DNA from: Akkermansia muciniphila
GTDB taxonomy: Bacteria > Verrucomicrobiota > Verrucomicrobiia > Opitutales > Opitutaceae
Assembly: GCA_945888375.1 (NCBI GenBank)
Contig: CAMCZZ010000005.1
Span: forward strand, 62,001 to 126,000
Direction of reading: 5' to 3'
DNA length: 64,000 nucleotides
Below, piece after piece: positions 31,150-41,257 of the stretch; positions within the stretch are counted from its first letter, which is position 1; each line of letters opens with the position of its first letter. A program made the position numbers and the translations under genes. The notes under the pieces are model-generated. The model had not been told where the DNA came from and searched no databases. It saw only the letters and a list, made by a program, of their open reading frames with translations.

Positions 31150-31483
31150 GCTTGGGATCCTAGCGGTGCCCGGTTCGCGTCGAGGCGACTTGGCGGCGCC
31201 TTTCGGTGGGGCCCTCGGCTTGAAATACCCTCCTAGTATTGTGCGCCCTGCGGGCTCACCCTCCAGTTATGGCACCCGGCTGCGCCCTCTCCGCTTCGCT
31301 CCGGCTGCGCCGAAATCTGCTCGCTCCTCCGCTCCGCTGCTCTGCCGTCCAACTGAATGCCCCCGGCTGAGCCCCGTTCTTTTTTTTAAAACGGTTAAGC
31401 CCTTAACTGAGAGAGTTTAAGGCCTACCGCTGGTCGTGATCGGCTGGGAGCTGTCTCGTCCCGCCTTGGTCTGGCTTGCGGGC

Positions 31484-31843
31484 CTAGAACCGCGAAATAG
31501 CGCGAGCACTTTCCAGCACCACCCAGCCTAAGCCGCCGGCCGCAGCTAGGGAGAGCACGCGTTTGATGAGTTTCAGGCGTCGCAGACGGCGGTCAAAACG
31601 GTCCGGCTGACGGCGGTCGCAGCAACCGCTGGCGTCCACAAAGCTGACGAATTGGGCGTTGCGTATCGCCGTGCGCTGGATGCGTGCGTTGTCCACCCGG
31701 CCCATACGGACCGCGGGACGGCGCAATAGATTTTGGAGGAGTCGCAACACAGCGAGAAGTAGCCGAGCAAAGAGTGAAATTTGTATGGTCTTCGCAAGGG
31801 GCAATCGGCCACTTTTCGCCTTTTTCCAACGCTCTCCGTCCAT
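31484..31843 (-). CDS. Hypothetical small basic protein with one C-terminal TM
   Basis: Internal start MGRVDNARIQRTAIRNAQFVSF...RLRRLKLIKRVLSLAAAGGLGWVVLESARAISRF; start uncertain. Confidence 0.35.
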   Translation of the reverse strand: MDGERWKKAKSGRLPLAKTIQISLFARLLLAVLRLLQNLLRRPAVRMGRVDNARIQRTAIRNAQFVSFVDASGCCDRRQPDRFDRRLRRLKLIKRVLSLAAAGGLGWVVLESARAISRF

Positions 31844-31857
31844 TCAGTTCATCCGCC

Positions 31858-33165
31858 ATGCACCACTTCCGCCACGTCGGCCAGAATCTCCACTGTGAAA
31901 ACGTCGATCTCGCCGAGATCGCCCGCCTCTACGGCACCCCGACTTACGTCTACAGCACCGCCACCATGGCGGATAATTATACCCGTCTCGCCGGTGGCCT
32001 GCGAGGGCTTGATCTCCAGATTTGCTACGCGATGAAGGCGAACTCCTCCCTCGCCATCCTCCGCCACTTCGCCAATCTCGGGGCGGGTTTTGACTTGGTG
32101 AGCGGCGGCGAAATCCGTCGCGTCCTGGCCGCCGGTGGCGACATCAAGCGCTCCGTTTTTGCCGGCGTGGGCAAGACCGAGGCCGAGATCGAGTTGGCCC
32201 TGAAGAACGGGATTTTCGCCTTCCATGTCGAGAGCGAGCCCGAGATCGCCCGCATCAACCACGTCGCCGGAAAGCTGGGCGTAAAGGCCCCCATCGCCAT
32301 CCGCATCAACCCCGACGTCGATGCCCACACCCACGCCAAGATCACTACCGGCAAGTCGGACAACAAGTTTGGCATCCCGCTGGCCCACGCCGCCGCCGCC
32401 TACGAGACCGCCGCGCGTTTCCCCCATATCCAGATCAAGGGTGCGCAGATGCATATCGGCTCCCAGCTCACCAGCCTCGCGCCCTTCGTGGAGGCGGTGA
32501 AGAAGGTCGCCCCCTTCGTGCAGGAGTTGAAGGCGAAGTATGGCATCACCTACTGGTCCATCGGCGGCGGTATCGGCATCATCTACAAGGACGCCCTCGC
32601 CAGCGGCGACCCCGCCTGGTGGAGCGCCCAATCGCCCGAGACCCGCCCACTCACCCCCGAGGCCTACGGCGAGGCCCTGACGCCGCTGCTCGCGCCCCTC
32701 GGTCTGAAAATCCTCCTCGAGCCCGGCCGCTACCTCGTGGGTAACGCCGGCGTGCTGCTCTCCCGCGTCGAGTTTCTGAAGCGCGGCAAAGGGAAGAATT
32801 TCCTCATCGTCGATGCCGCCATGAACGACCTCGTGCGGCCCGCCATGTATGACAGTTACCACGAGATCGTCCCGCTGCGCCGCGATTCCGGCCGGCCGGC
32901 ACTCACCGCCGACGTAGTGGGCCCGGTCTGCGAGAGCGGCGACTGTTTCGCCAAGGACCGCACGCTCCAGGAGGTCGGCGAGGGCGAATTTATCGCCCTT
33001 CTCAGCGCCGGCGCCTACGGCTACACCATGGCCAGCCGCTATAACACCCGCAGCCTCGCCGCCGAAGTGTTGGTTCAAGGTGCCGCCAGCGACCTGATCA
33101 ACGCCCGCGAAACCTTCGAGCAGCAGATCCAGAACGAGACGGTGCCGATGTTTTTGACCAAGTAA
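31858..33165 (+). CDS. lysA: Diaminopimelate decarboxylase
   Basis: TPTYVYSTATMADNYTRL; CYAMKANSSLAILRHFANLGAGFDLVSGGEIRR; CESGDCFAKDR. Confidence 0.95.
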   Translation: MHHFRHVGQNLHCENVDLAEIARLYGTPTYVYSTATMADNYTRLAGGLRGLDLQICYAMKANSSLAILRHFANLGAGFDLVSGGEIRRVLAAGGDIKRSVFAGVGKTEAEIELALKNGIFAFHVESEPEIARINHVAGKLGVKAPIAIRINPDVDAHTHAKITTGKSDNKFGIPLAHAAAAYETAARFPHIQIKGAQMHIGSQLTSLAPFVEAVKKVAPFVQELKAKYGITYWSIGGGIGIIYKDALASGDPAWWSAQSPETRPLTPEAYGEALTPLLAPLGLKILLEPGRYLVGNAGVLLSRVEFLKRGKGKNFLIVDAAMNDLVRPAMYDSYHEIVPLRRDSGRPALTADVVGPVCESGDCFAKDRTLQEVGEGEFIALLSAGAYGYTMASRYNTRSLAAEVLVQGAASDLINARETFEQQIQNETVPMFLTK

Positions 33166-33184
33166 GGCGACGTCGGAAAAGAGC

Positions 33185-33255
33185 GCCCACGAGACACACG
33201 AAAAGACACGAAAGCCGGAGTTTCGCTTTCGTGTCCTTTCGTGTGTTTCGTGGGC
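33185..33255. repeat. Intercistronic hairpin, family B copy 1 (30-nt arms)
   Basis: GCCCACGAGACACACGAAAAGACACGAAAG (33185-33214) vs reverse complement of 33226-33255, 28/30 identical. Confidence 0.9.
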
Positions 33256-33332
33256 CCCTCCTTTTCTGCGACCCCCGGTGTTTCTTCCGTGTTTTCCGTG
33301 CGTTTGGCGGGCAATCTCTGCACTTCTAAACC

Positions 33333-34334
33333 ATGAACATCGTCGTCGTCGGCGCCGGAGCCTGGGGCACGGCCTTTGCCCTCCATCTTTCCCGGCTCGG
33401 CCACACCCTCACGCTGGTCCCGCGGCGTTTTGAACAAGCGCTCGCGCTGGCTTCCACCCGGGAAAACCCGGACTACCTGCCGGGGCACCGCCTGCCGCAG
33501 TCCATCCAGATCGCCCATGAGCTTGCCCCGGTGCTGATGGAGGCCGAGTTGGTCTTGCTCGCCTGTCCCTCCCAGGCCTTGCGGGAAACCGGTGCGCGGG
33601 TCGCCGCCGGGCTCGGCTTGGCTACCCAGCTCAAACTCGTGCTGTCGCTCGCCAAGGGGCTCGAACTAGACACACACCTGCGCCCGACCGAGGTCCTGGC
33701 CACCGTTTTGCCGGGTATCGCCGTCGGTTGCCTGACTGGTCCGACCAATGCAGCGGAGGTCGCGGCGGGCAAACCCGCCGCCATGGTCCTCGCCGCGACC
33801 GGCGCCGATGCGGCCCTGCTCGCCGCCGTGCAGATTGCGCTCAGCGGACCCACCCTGCGGGTGTATCGCAGCGACGACGTCGCCGGGGTCGAGTTTGGCG
33901 GGTGCCTGAAGAACGTCTACGCCATCGCCGCCGGGTGTTGTGACGGTCTGCGGCTGGGCGACAACGCCAAGGCCGCCCTGCTCACCCGCGCTTTGGCCGA
34001 GATGGTCCGGGTGGGCGTGGCACTCGGCGCGAGGGCCGAAACTTTTTATGGCCTGGGCGGCTTTGGCGACCTTGTGGCGACGTGCACCGGAGTATGGTCG
34101 CGCAACCGCACGTTTGGCCAGCGGCTGGGTGAGGGACGGACTGCCGCCGATCTCATCGCGCAGAGCAAGGGCGTGGTCGAGGGCCACCGCACCACCGAGA
34201 GTTTTTATGGCTTGTGCATGGCGCGGTCTATCGATGCGCCGATCCTGGCGGAGATCCATGCCATCCTTTACGCCGCCAAGCCGCCTGCCGAGGCCCTCGC
34301 CGCGCTCATGGGTCGCGGGCTGAAGCGCGAGTAA
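33333..34334 (+). CDS. gpsA: Glycerol-3-phosphate dehydrogenase [NAD(P)+]
   Basis: MNIVVVGAGAWGTAFALHLSRLGHTLTLVPRR; GGCLKNVYAIAAGCCDGLRLGDNAKAALLTRAL. Confidence 0.95.
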   Translation: MNIVVVGAGAWGTAFALHLSRLGHTLTLVPRRFEQALALASTRENPDYLPGHRLPQSIQIAHELAPVLMEAELVLLACPSQALRETGARVAAGLGLATQLKLVLSLAKGLELDTHLRPTEVLATVLPGIAVGCLTGPTNAAEVAAGKPAAMVLAATGADAALLAAVQIALSGPTLRVYRSDDVAGVEFGGCLKNVYAIAAGCCDGLRLGDNAKAALLTRALAEMVRVGVALGARAETFYGLGGFGDLVATCTGVWSRNRTFGQRLGEGRTAADLIAQSKGVVEGHRTTESFYGLCMARSIDAPILAEIHAILYAAKPPAEALAALMGRGLKRE

Positions 34335-34369
34335 GCGGCCTGCGACGCAGACGCCGGGGCCAGAGCTGC

Positions 34370-35995
34370 TCAAGGGCCCCCGCGCAAACGGGTTTTCCAA
34401 CTCCTGGGCCCACCCGCTATGGCAGGGGATTCCAGAGTCACGGGCACACCGCCGGGGGCGATGACGAGCGGAGTCGTCACCAAGGGCACGCCAGCGGCAT
34501 CGAGCACCTCCAGCCGCCACTCCACGGTCATCAGGTTGCCCTTGGTCGTCCATGGTTCGGAGGGTAGGGTCACCTCGAAATCGACATCCGTCCCCGGCGC
34601 GAGCTCTGGCAAGGACCGGGCCCAGACTACCTCGGCTTCGCGGGAGTCACGGATTTCTCGAAACCAGCCGAGCCTCAGGGTAAGTGCGCCCGGCTGGGCA
34701 ACGGCCTCGCGGATGATGTTGCCCACCAAAGTTTCCCCGGGGGCCAGAGCACCGGGCGCCAGCAGGCTGATGCCGCCGCCAGTCTGCACCGCCAAGGCAG
34801 GGTTGGCGGGGCTGGGCTGGATTCGTTCCGGGCCTCGCACCGGCAGGGGAAACTGCTCCGTCACCACCAGCCCCCAGCGGTGCGTGCATCTGGCCACCAG
34901 TTCCCAGACTATGCTGCGGTGCTTGCCCGTCAGCGTCGGCAGGACGTGCTCCAGGGGCAGCGTAAACTCGCTCCGGCCCTCCACTAGGGCGGACGGGTCG
35001 TTCAAATCCAGTAAAGCGGTCTGGTGGAAACGGGGCCGGGCGGTTTGTTTTTCCCCGCCGTAGCCCCACGTAGCCTCCTCTCGGGCCTCCAGTTGCAGTT
35101 GCAGGCGCTTAAAGACCATGCGTTTAAAATTCCAGCGGAAGGGCACGTTCGCTCCGAGCCGCAGGAGAGAGGGATCGAGCCGGAGTTCCATCCGGGGTAA
35201 GAAAGCTGCGTAGATGGCGTTAAAGGCCAAAAGTAAAAGCACCAGCCCGATGAGCGCGAAAGGAACGAGCTGGAGGAGAAAAAAGAGGGAAAACCAGTCG
35301 AACCCACCGTGGAAACCGCGCAGTTGGTAGCCGACCGCGGTATTCCAGACCAAGGCGAAAAGCCCCATTACGACAGCCCCGACAGGGCGGCCACCGGACG
35401 GCTTGATCTCCGCTTCACCTCCGGCTGGGGCGGCCGGGGCAGGGTTGGGGGCATCTAGACTTTCGTTCCGGGCTTGGCGGTGCGCGCGGATAGCCGACCA
35501 GATGACGCCGCCGCCGGCGGCGGGGAAAACCAGCCCGAACAACGCGCCCAACCAGATGCCCGAGGGCAGGCGGCGTTGGAGCACGGCTTGCTCGGGATGA
35601 TCGGGATCAACCCAGCAGGATTTCCGCGCCCCGGGGGGGTGCGCCTTGACCACGTCGTGCATGGCGCCGACCCCGACGTTGGTGTGGCCGGTGCCGAAAT
35701 CGTAGCTATCCCCCGTGTAGGAGCGGCCCTGGTAGGTATAGCGGTAGCGAATCTCGACCTGGAAGGTGGAGCCGTCGGAGTCGCGGCTTTCGTCGAGCTT
35801 GCTGGAGACGATCTCGCACGGCACCGACTCCCAGTGCCGGCTCTCGGCCACGAGCAAAACCGGACGGAGGGCGAGGGCCCAGCCCGCCGCCAAACCGAAG
35901 GCGATGAACAGGAGGCCGAAGGGAACGAGGTAACCGAGCCCCATGCTCGGTTTGGCGGCGCGAGTCGCGAGCGGGGATTCGGTGGACTTCCTCAC
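34370..35995 (-). CDS. DUF3592-like membrane protein
   Basis: N-terminal TM followed by WESVPCEIVSSKLDES...YRYTYQGRSYTGDSYDFG. Confidence 0.65.
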   Translation of the reverse strand: MRKSTESPLATRAAKPSMGLGYLVPFGLLFIAFGLAAGWALALRPVLLVAESRHWESVPCEIVSSKLDESRDSDGSTFQVEIRYRYTYQGRSYTGDSYDFGTGHTNVGVGAMHDVVKAHPPGARKSCWVDPDHPEQAVLQRRLPSGIWLGALFGLVFPAAGGGVIWSAIRAHRQARNESLDAPNPAPAAPAGGEAEIKPSGGRPVGAVVMGLFALVWNTAVGYQLRGFHGGFDWFSLFFLLQLVPFALIGLVLLLLAFNAIYAAFLPRMELRLDPSLLRLGANVPFRWNFKRMVFKRLQLQLEAREEATWGYGGEKQTARPRFHQTALLDLNDPSALVEGRSEFTLPLEHVLPTLTGKHRSIVWELVARCTHRWGLVVTEQFPLPVRGPERIQPSPANPALAVQTGGGISLLAPGALAPGETLVGNIIREAVAQPGALTLRLGWFREIRDSREAEVVWARSLPELAPGTDVDFEVTLPSEPWTTKGNLMTVEWRLEVLDAAGVPLVTTPLVIAPGGVPVTLESPAIAGGPRSWKTRLRGGP

Positions 35996-36044
35996 GCGCT
36001 CAGCAAAGAAGCGCGTGGGCGCGTTGGCAATCCGCCGGCGGCAA

Positions 36045-37850
36045 CTAGTGCCCCGCGCCGGCCTGGTGTTCTTGGATGTATTCGTTCTTCAGGCCGAGGG
36101 CTTCCGGGGCGTGGAGGACGAGCATCTTCATGCGGATATCCTTCGGCACGTCGCGGGCGGTGGCCTTTGACACCACGATCATCAGGCCGATGGCGAGAGG
36201 CACGGTCCAGATCGCGGGTTGTTCGCAGAGGATGCGCAGGAGCGGGTGCTGGGCCCAGAACTCGTTGAGCGGGGCGAAGGGGGCGAAGAGTTTGCCCATC
36301 GGGCCCTTGTCGAGGGCGAGGTTGCTGGCGTTGGTCAGCGCGGCGGCGAGGAGCGCGAGCACGCCGCCGGAGAGCATGCCGGTGGCGGCGCCCTTCATGG
36401 TCATGCCGCGCCACCACACGCTCATGAACAGCAGGGGAAAGTAGCTGGCGGCGGCGATGGCGAAGGCCTGGCCGACCATGAAGTTGATCTCCAGCGGTTC
36501 GACGCAGCAGCCGAGGCCGACCGACACCGCGCCGATGCCGATGGCGGCGAATTTAAACATCTTCATACGCTGCTCGGGGGTCGAATCCGGGCGGAGCATG
36601 CGACCGTAGACGTCGTGGGCGACCGCGCCGGTCATCGAGACGAGCAGGCCGGAGAACGTGCTCATGAAAGCGGCGAAGGCGCCGGCGCAGGCGATGCCGC
36701 TCAATACGGAGCCGAGCACGCCGTATTGCTCGCGGATAAGGGTGGGCAGCTCGAGCACGATCTTGTCCGTGCCCTTGGCCCCGAGTCCGTTGTAGAGCTC
36801 GGGCATGAAGTTGCGGCCGAGCACGCCGATCACCGGCGGGAAGACGTAGAAGACGCCGATCAGGATCATCACCCACATGGTGGTGCGTTTGGCGGCGACG
36901 CCGTCGGGGTTGGTGTAGAAGCGAACGAGGATGTGGGGCAGGCCGGCGGTGCCGCAGACCAGCGCGATGATGAGCGAATAGGTGTAAAGCAGCGAGAGCG
37001 GGCGGGCCTCCTCGGGGGAGAGTTTGGCCGCCTTGGCCGCCTTGGTGGTGAGCGGACCGAAGGGCGAGATCCAGGCCTCGTCGGCCGGGGCCTTGGCGGG
37101 GAGCTCGAGGCGGGGATGCTCGACGTTTTGCACCAACGCGGCTTTCTCGGCGGGGGTAGCGGCGTTGACCGAAAGATTTTTCCCGTAGCCGCCGAAGACG
37201 GCCGCGAGCACGAAGACGGGCACGCTGATCGCAAACATCTTCATCCAATACTGCATAGCCTGGACGAGCGTGATGCCCTTCATGCCGCCGAGGGCGACGT
37301 TCAGGGTGATGACCGCGCCGACCACCGCGACGCCGACCCAGTAGGGCAGGCCGGGGAAGATGTAGGCCAGGGTGGTGCCGGCGCCCTTCATCTGGGGCAT
37401 GGTGTAGAAGAAGCCGATGAAGAGCACGAAGCACACGGCGATCTTGCGGAAAAGCGGCGAGTCGTAGCGGCCCTCCGCAAAATCCGGGATGGTGTAGGCA
37501 CCAAAGCGGCGCAGCGGACCGGCGATGAAGAGCAGGAGGAAGAGGTAACCGCAGGCGTAGCAAACCGGATACCAGAGCGCGTCGTAGCCGATGGCCATGA
37601 CCATCCCGGCGACGCCCATGAACGAGGCGGCGGAGAGGTATTCACCGGAGATGGCGGAGGCGTTCCACCCGACCGAGACGGAGCGGCCTGCGACGAAAAA
37701 GTCGCCCGCGGTCTTCGACGTCTTTGCGGAGCGGAAGCCCATCCATACGGTCACCGCGACGGTAACGAGGGAGAAGGCGACGATCCAAGGATCGATGCCG
37801 CCGGCGGTGGCCTGGGCAAGGGCGGGGAGCGGTAAGGTCATGGTCGGCAT
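36045..37850 (-). CDS. actP: Sodium:solute symporter family, cation/acetate symporter
   Basis: 601 aa; AKTSKTAGDFFVAGRSVSVGWNASAISGEYLSAASFMGVAGMVMAIGYDALWYPVCYACGY. Confidence 0.9.
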   Translation of the reverse strand: MPTMTLPLPALAQATAGGIDPWIVAFSLVTVAVTVWMGFRSAKTSKTAGDFFVAGRSVSVGWNASAISGEYLSAASFMGVAGMVMAIGYDALWYPVCYACGYLFLLLFIAGPLRRFGAYTIPDFAEGRYDSPLFRKIAVCFVLFIGFFYTMPQMKGAGTTLAYIFPGLPYWVGVAVVGAVITLNVALGGMKGITLVQAMQYWMKMFAISVPVFVLAAVFGGYGKNLSVNAATPAEKAALVQNVEHPRLELPAKAPADEAWISPFGPLTTKAAKAAKLSPEEARPLSLLYTYSLIIALVCGTAGLPHILVRFYTNPDGVAAKRTTMWVMILIGVFYVFPPVIGVLGRNFMPELYNGLGAKGTDKIVLELPTLIREQYGVLGSVLSGIACAGAFAAFMSTFSGLLVSMTGAVAHDVYGRMLRPDSTPEQRMKMFKFAAIGIGAVSVGLGCCVEPLEINFMVGQAFAIAAASYFPLLFMSVWWRGMTMKGAATGMLSGGVLALLAAALTNASNLALDKGPMGKLFAPFAPLNEFWAQHPLLRILCEQPAIWTVPLAIGLMIVVSKATARDVPKDIRMKMLVLHAPEALGLKNEYIQEHQAGAGH

Positions 37851-38158
37851 TAGCGGCGGGCCTCCTCAACCTCGCGGGCTTCCAAGGCGAGCGAGCGACG
37901 GATGAAGTGGAACGAGATGGCCCAGACGTAGGGGAAAAATAAGACCCCCAGGATCAGCCAGGCTAGGGTGAAGCCGCCCACCCGCTTTGCCATAATCGAC
38001 GGGGCCAGGTAATTTACCAGGGGCAACCCGAGCAGGGCGACGAGGAAGGCGAGGGCGCAGCCGATGGACAGGGCGAGTTGGCGGCGCATCAGGTCGCCTA
38101 GGAAGGCTTCGCTGTGGATTTTATCGCCGGGTTTTGGGGCAGTTTGGGGTTGGGGCAT
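37850..38158 (-). CDS. DUF485 family inner-membrane protein (ActP partner)
   Basis: 102 aa, two TM, adjacent to and just upstream of actP. Confidence 0.8.
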   Translation of the reverse strand: MPQPQTAPKPGDKIHSEAFLGDLMRRQLALSIGCALAFLVALLGLPLVNYLAPSIMAKRVGGFTLAWLILGVLFFPYVWAISFHFIRRSLALEAREVEEARR

Positions 38159-38209
38159 GAGCGCGAATGGTAGGACAGGAGAGGCTTTTGGCGATTAAAA
38201 GTAGGCCCG

Positions 38210-39499
38210 TTGGCCTTGGAAAATCGCTGCCTGCCGGTTTGCGGCTGCGACTCCGACTTTGACGACTCCTGCGAGATCGGTCGAGGTCTTGGCAGCTTGA
38301 GATCTCTGCATGGCATTTTCTCTTTGGGCTCTTCGGTTACCTTCCTGGCCGTCCCTGCGACCGTTTCCGCTGCTTATGATCCACCGGCGGGCTACTACTC
38401 GACCGCTGCTGGCTTGAGCGGGGCCGCCCTAAAAACGGCCCTGCATAACCGGATCAAGGGGCACACCGTCCTTCCTTATACGTCCGGCTCTACCGATGTA
38501 TGGGACGCGTTGACGGTTCTGGATGCCGATCCGAAGAACCTCGCGAATGTGTTGCTGCTTTATTCCGGCGAAAGCCGGAGCAACGCCTTACGGGAGGGTT
38601 CCGCTTCCGGGAACACGTGGAATCGCGAGCACGTATGGGCTCTTTCCCGAGGCCCGGGAACCACTTCTACCGTGCCCGGCACGGATGTTTTCCATCTCTT
38701 TGCGTGCGACACCACGGTGAACGCGAACCGGGGTAACCAGCCCTACGATGAGGTATCCTTTTTACCTGATCCCGAGGCGTCCTCTTCGGGAAGTAATGGT
38801 TCCTCTTGGAATCCCCGCGATGCGGACAAGGGGGTCATCGCGCGGGCCCTTTTTTACATGGCCGTGCGCTACGAGAGTGATGACTCGGTGAATCTCGAAC
38901 TGGCCGAGACCGCCGGCACCACCACGCTTGGCAAGCTCTCCTCCCTGCTCGCCTGGCACCGCGAATTCCCGCCCACCGAGGCCGAGCGGAAACGCAACCA
39001 CACGATCTACACGACCTATCAGTTCAACCGCAACCCGTTCATCGACAACCCGCTGTTCGTCGATCAGGTGTTTTCCAACGATACGCCGGGAGGGGCGTGG
39101 AAGCGGGCGCGCTTCACGGCGGCGCAGCTTACCAGCACGGCGGTCTCGGGCGACGCGGCGGATCCAGATGGGGACGGATGCCCGAATCGGTTGGAGTATT
39201 TATTTAACACGAATCCGCTGCTGGCGGAGACTTCGGGCGAGGCGGCGACGACGGTGGCCTGGTTGCCGCCGGCGGGGGGGGGCGGGACGGCGCGCCTGGC
39301 GCTGAGCCACCGCCGGCAGCGCTACGCGACCGATCTGGTGGTGACTTACGAGGCTTCGGCGGATTGCGCCACGTGGGCGGTCTTCAGCCCGGCGACGACC
39401 GCGACCGTGTATGTGGACGGATTGACAGACCGGGTGACGGTCGAGACGCCTTTCACGGGGGAGCGGCGGTTTCTGCGAGTCCGGGTGGAGCGGCCTTGA
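38210..39499 (+). CDS. Endonuclease I / NucM-like secreted nuclease
   Basis: GNTWNREHVWALSRGPG...DVFHLFACDTTVNANRGNQPYDEV...NRNPFIDNPLFVDQVF. Confidence 0.85.
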   Translation: MALENRCLPVCGCDSDFDDSCEIGRGLGSLRSLHGIFSLGSSVTFLAVPATVSAAYDPPAGYYSTAAGLSGAALKTALHNRIKGHTVLPYTSGSTDVWDALTVLDADPKNLANVLLLYSGESRSNALREGSASGNTWNREHVWALSRGPGTTSTVPGTDVFHLFACDTTVNANRGNQPYDEVSFLPDPEASSSGSNGSSWNPRDADKGVIARALFYMAVRYESDDSVNLELAETAGTTTLGKLSSLLAWHREFPPTEAERKRNHTIYTTYQFNRNPFIDNPLFVDQVFSNDTPGGAWKRARFTAAQLTSTAVSGDAADPDGDGCPNRLEYLFNTNPLLAETSGEAATTVAWLPPAGGGGTARLALSHRRQRYATDLVVTYEASADCATWAVFSPATTATVYVDGLTDRVTVETPFTGERRFLRVRVERP

Positions 39500-39523
39500 A
39501 CCGGAAGAGGCGGCGCGGGCGGC

Positions 39524-39781
39524 TCAGTCGTTGAACTCGTCGCGCTTGCGGACGCGTTCGGCCTCGAGCTCGGCGGCGATGACGGGGTCGTGTTCGGCGA
39601 GACGCTTGCGCAGATCGTGTTCCTTGCGCCGGAGATCCTCGTAGCGTTGTTCGAGCATGATCTCGTGCTCCTGCTGTTCGGCGACTTTATCCATCAGGAC
39701 GGCTTCGGATTGTTCGACGAAGGCTTCGCGTTCTTTCAGGGCGGCGCGGGCCTCTTGCAGGGAGGCTTCCTGGGCGTCTAG
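39524..39781 (-). pseudogene. C-terminal fragment of coiled-coil protein split by the IS110-family element
   Basis: LDAQEASLQEARAALKEREAFVEQSEAVLMDKVAEQQEHEIMLEQRYEDLRRKEHDLRKRL; upstream sequence is IS end; fits in frame to 41258-41762. Confidence 0.7.
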
Positions 39782-39831
39782 ATACCATGACGGCGACAAG
39801 TTGGGATCGGTGATCCAAACTCGTCAGCCGT

Positions 39832-40905
39832 ATGAATACCAAAAACAACATCGGAAAGCAGGTTAAACGGGTGCTCGAAAGCAAGAGTGCGCAGGTGAAG
39901 CTGGGCATCGACCAACACGCCCGCGACGTGGTGGTGAGCATGCAAGAAGACGGAAGCGTGCCGCAACGCGCGCAGAAGATGCAGGCCGACGATCTGCTCG
40001 CGTTGGTGCGCGGGCTGGTCGGAGGAGGCGTCAAGGTGTTCGCTTGCTACGAGGCCGGCCCGTGCGGTTATTGGTTGCATCGGGCCTTGGTCGCCGCCGG
40101 TGCCACCGCCTACGTCATCGTGCCGAAGCCGCTGGGCGGTGCCAGACAGCAAAAGACCGATCAGCTCGACGCGATGGCCTTGTGCGACGCGCTTGACCGC
40201 TACGTGCGCGGCAACGTGAAGGCGTTCACCGTGGTGACGGTGCCCAGCGAAGAGGCGGAGCAAAAACGAGTCCGTGGCCGCGTTCGCAATCAGCTTCAGC
40301 AAGAGCGCGGACGCATGGCCGCCAGAGGCCGCAGTCTGTTGCTCAGCCAGGGCCACCACGTTGAAGGCATCTGGTGGGGCCGGGGTAAATGGGAGCAGCT
40401 AAAGGAAAAACTGCCCGCTTGGCTGGTCTCGTGCCTAGAGGAGATTCGAGCCCTCTTGCTGAAAGCCGACGAGCAGGAAAAGGCCCTGCGCAAAGAACTC
40501 GAAGCCGACGCCGAGAACGCCCCACGCCCCAAAGCGATTGGAGCGCTTACGTGGACGATGCTCAGTCGCGAGCTCGGCGATTGGTCACGGTTCAAAAATC
40601 GGCGACAGGTTGCGGGCTACACCGGTCTGTGTGCGGGCGTCTCCCAGTCCGGCACACATCAGCGCGACGGCTGCATCAACCGGTGCGGCAACCCGCGGGT
40701 GAGGGCGCTGCTGATCGAGGCGGTCTGGCGCTTGTCGATGTGGCAGCCGCAATACGCGCCGGTGAAGAAACTCGCCGACGGCATCGCCCGTGGCGCGGCC
40801 CGGCGCAAACTCGCGGTGGCGGCGGCGCGACGGTTGGCCATTGACCTGTGGCGACTGGCAACCGGCAAAACCACGCTTGAGAAGCTCAACCTCGTGCCCG
40901 CGTAA
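39832..40905 (+). CDS. IS110-family transposase (DEDD N-terminal domain plus Transposase_20 domain)
   Basis: VKLGIDQHARDVVVSMQEDG; CYEAGPCGYWLHRAL; KTDQLDAMALCDAL; QVAGYTGLCAGVSQSGTHQRDGCINRCGNPRVRALLIEAVWRL. Confidence 0.93.
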   Translation: MNTKNNIGKQVKRVLESKSAQVKLGIDQHARDVVVSMQEDGSVPQRAQKMQADDLLALVRGLVGGGVKVFACYEAGPCGYWLHRALVAAGATAYVIVPKPLGGARQQKTDQLDAMALCDALDRYVRGNVKAFTVVTVPSEEAEQKRVRGRVRNQLQQERGRMAARGRSLLLSQGHHVEGIWWGRGKWEQLKEKLPAWLVSCLEEIRALLLKADEQEKALRKELEADAENAPRPKAIGALTWTMLSRELGDWSRFKNRRQVAGYTGLCAGVSQSGTHQRDGCINRCGNPRVRALLIEAVWRLSMWQPQYAPVKKLADGIARGAARRKLAVAAARRLAIDLWRLATGKTTLEKLNLVPA

Positions 40906-41250
40906 AACCGCCTCGAAACCACCCCTGTTCTTTGACCCCGCCTAAATCACTTTCGGAGTGGAGCGCGCACGTTGCTACCCTTGGGTGCCAAACCCGCCCT
41001 TTAGATTGTGCCGCTCACTCCGTCCCACTTCGGCTCCGCTTTCGGACCGCATAACGTAACTTGCGCTGGCACCACCACGCGCGGATAGCAGGTTGGCCCG
41101 GGGCGTCGCCCTTGGGTTGGGACGCGAGACACTTCCATCAAGACTTCGCGCGGGGCGCTCGCCGCCCCCGCACCCCAGGCGGGGTAACTAAAACCCTAAG
41201 AAAACAAAAACATCAGATCCGCATACGATCCACTCTTGACCACGCGCCAT
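40906..41250 (+). ncRNA. Candidate bridge RNA / seekRNA region of the IS element
   Basis: Long structured-looking 3' non-coding tract; contains ATAGCAGGTTGGCCCG (41085-41100) matching the right junction 14/16 and GGGCGTC (41101-41107) matching the left target flank 7/7. Confidence 0.5.
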
Positions 41251-41257
41251 CATAGCA

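Larger units (their letters stand above)
39780..41256 (+). mobile_element. IS110-family insertion sequence, IS1111-like layout
   Basis: IS110 transposase; short 5' and ~350-nt 3' non-coding regions; subterminal inverted repeat ATGACGGCG (39787-39795) / CGCCATCAT (41245-41253), 8/9; exact core ambiguous by 3 nt (AG or TAG). Confidence 0.82.

Noticed and set aside
36219-37835. 538-aa plus-strand ORF antisense to actP
   Set aside because: Shadow ORF; translation is G/E/H/D-rich low complexity with no domain signature.
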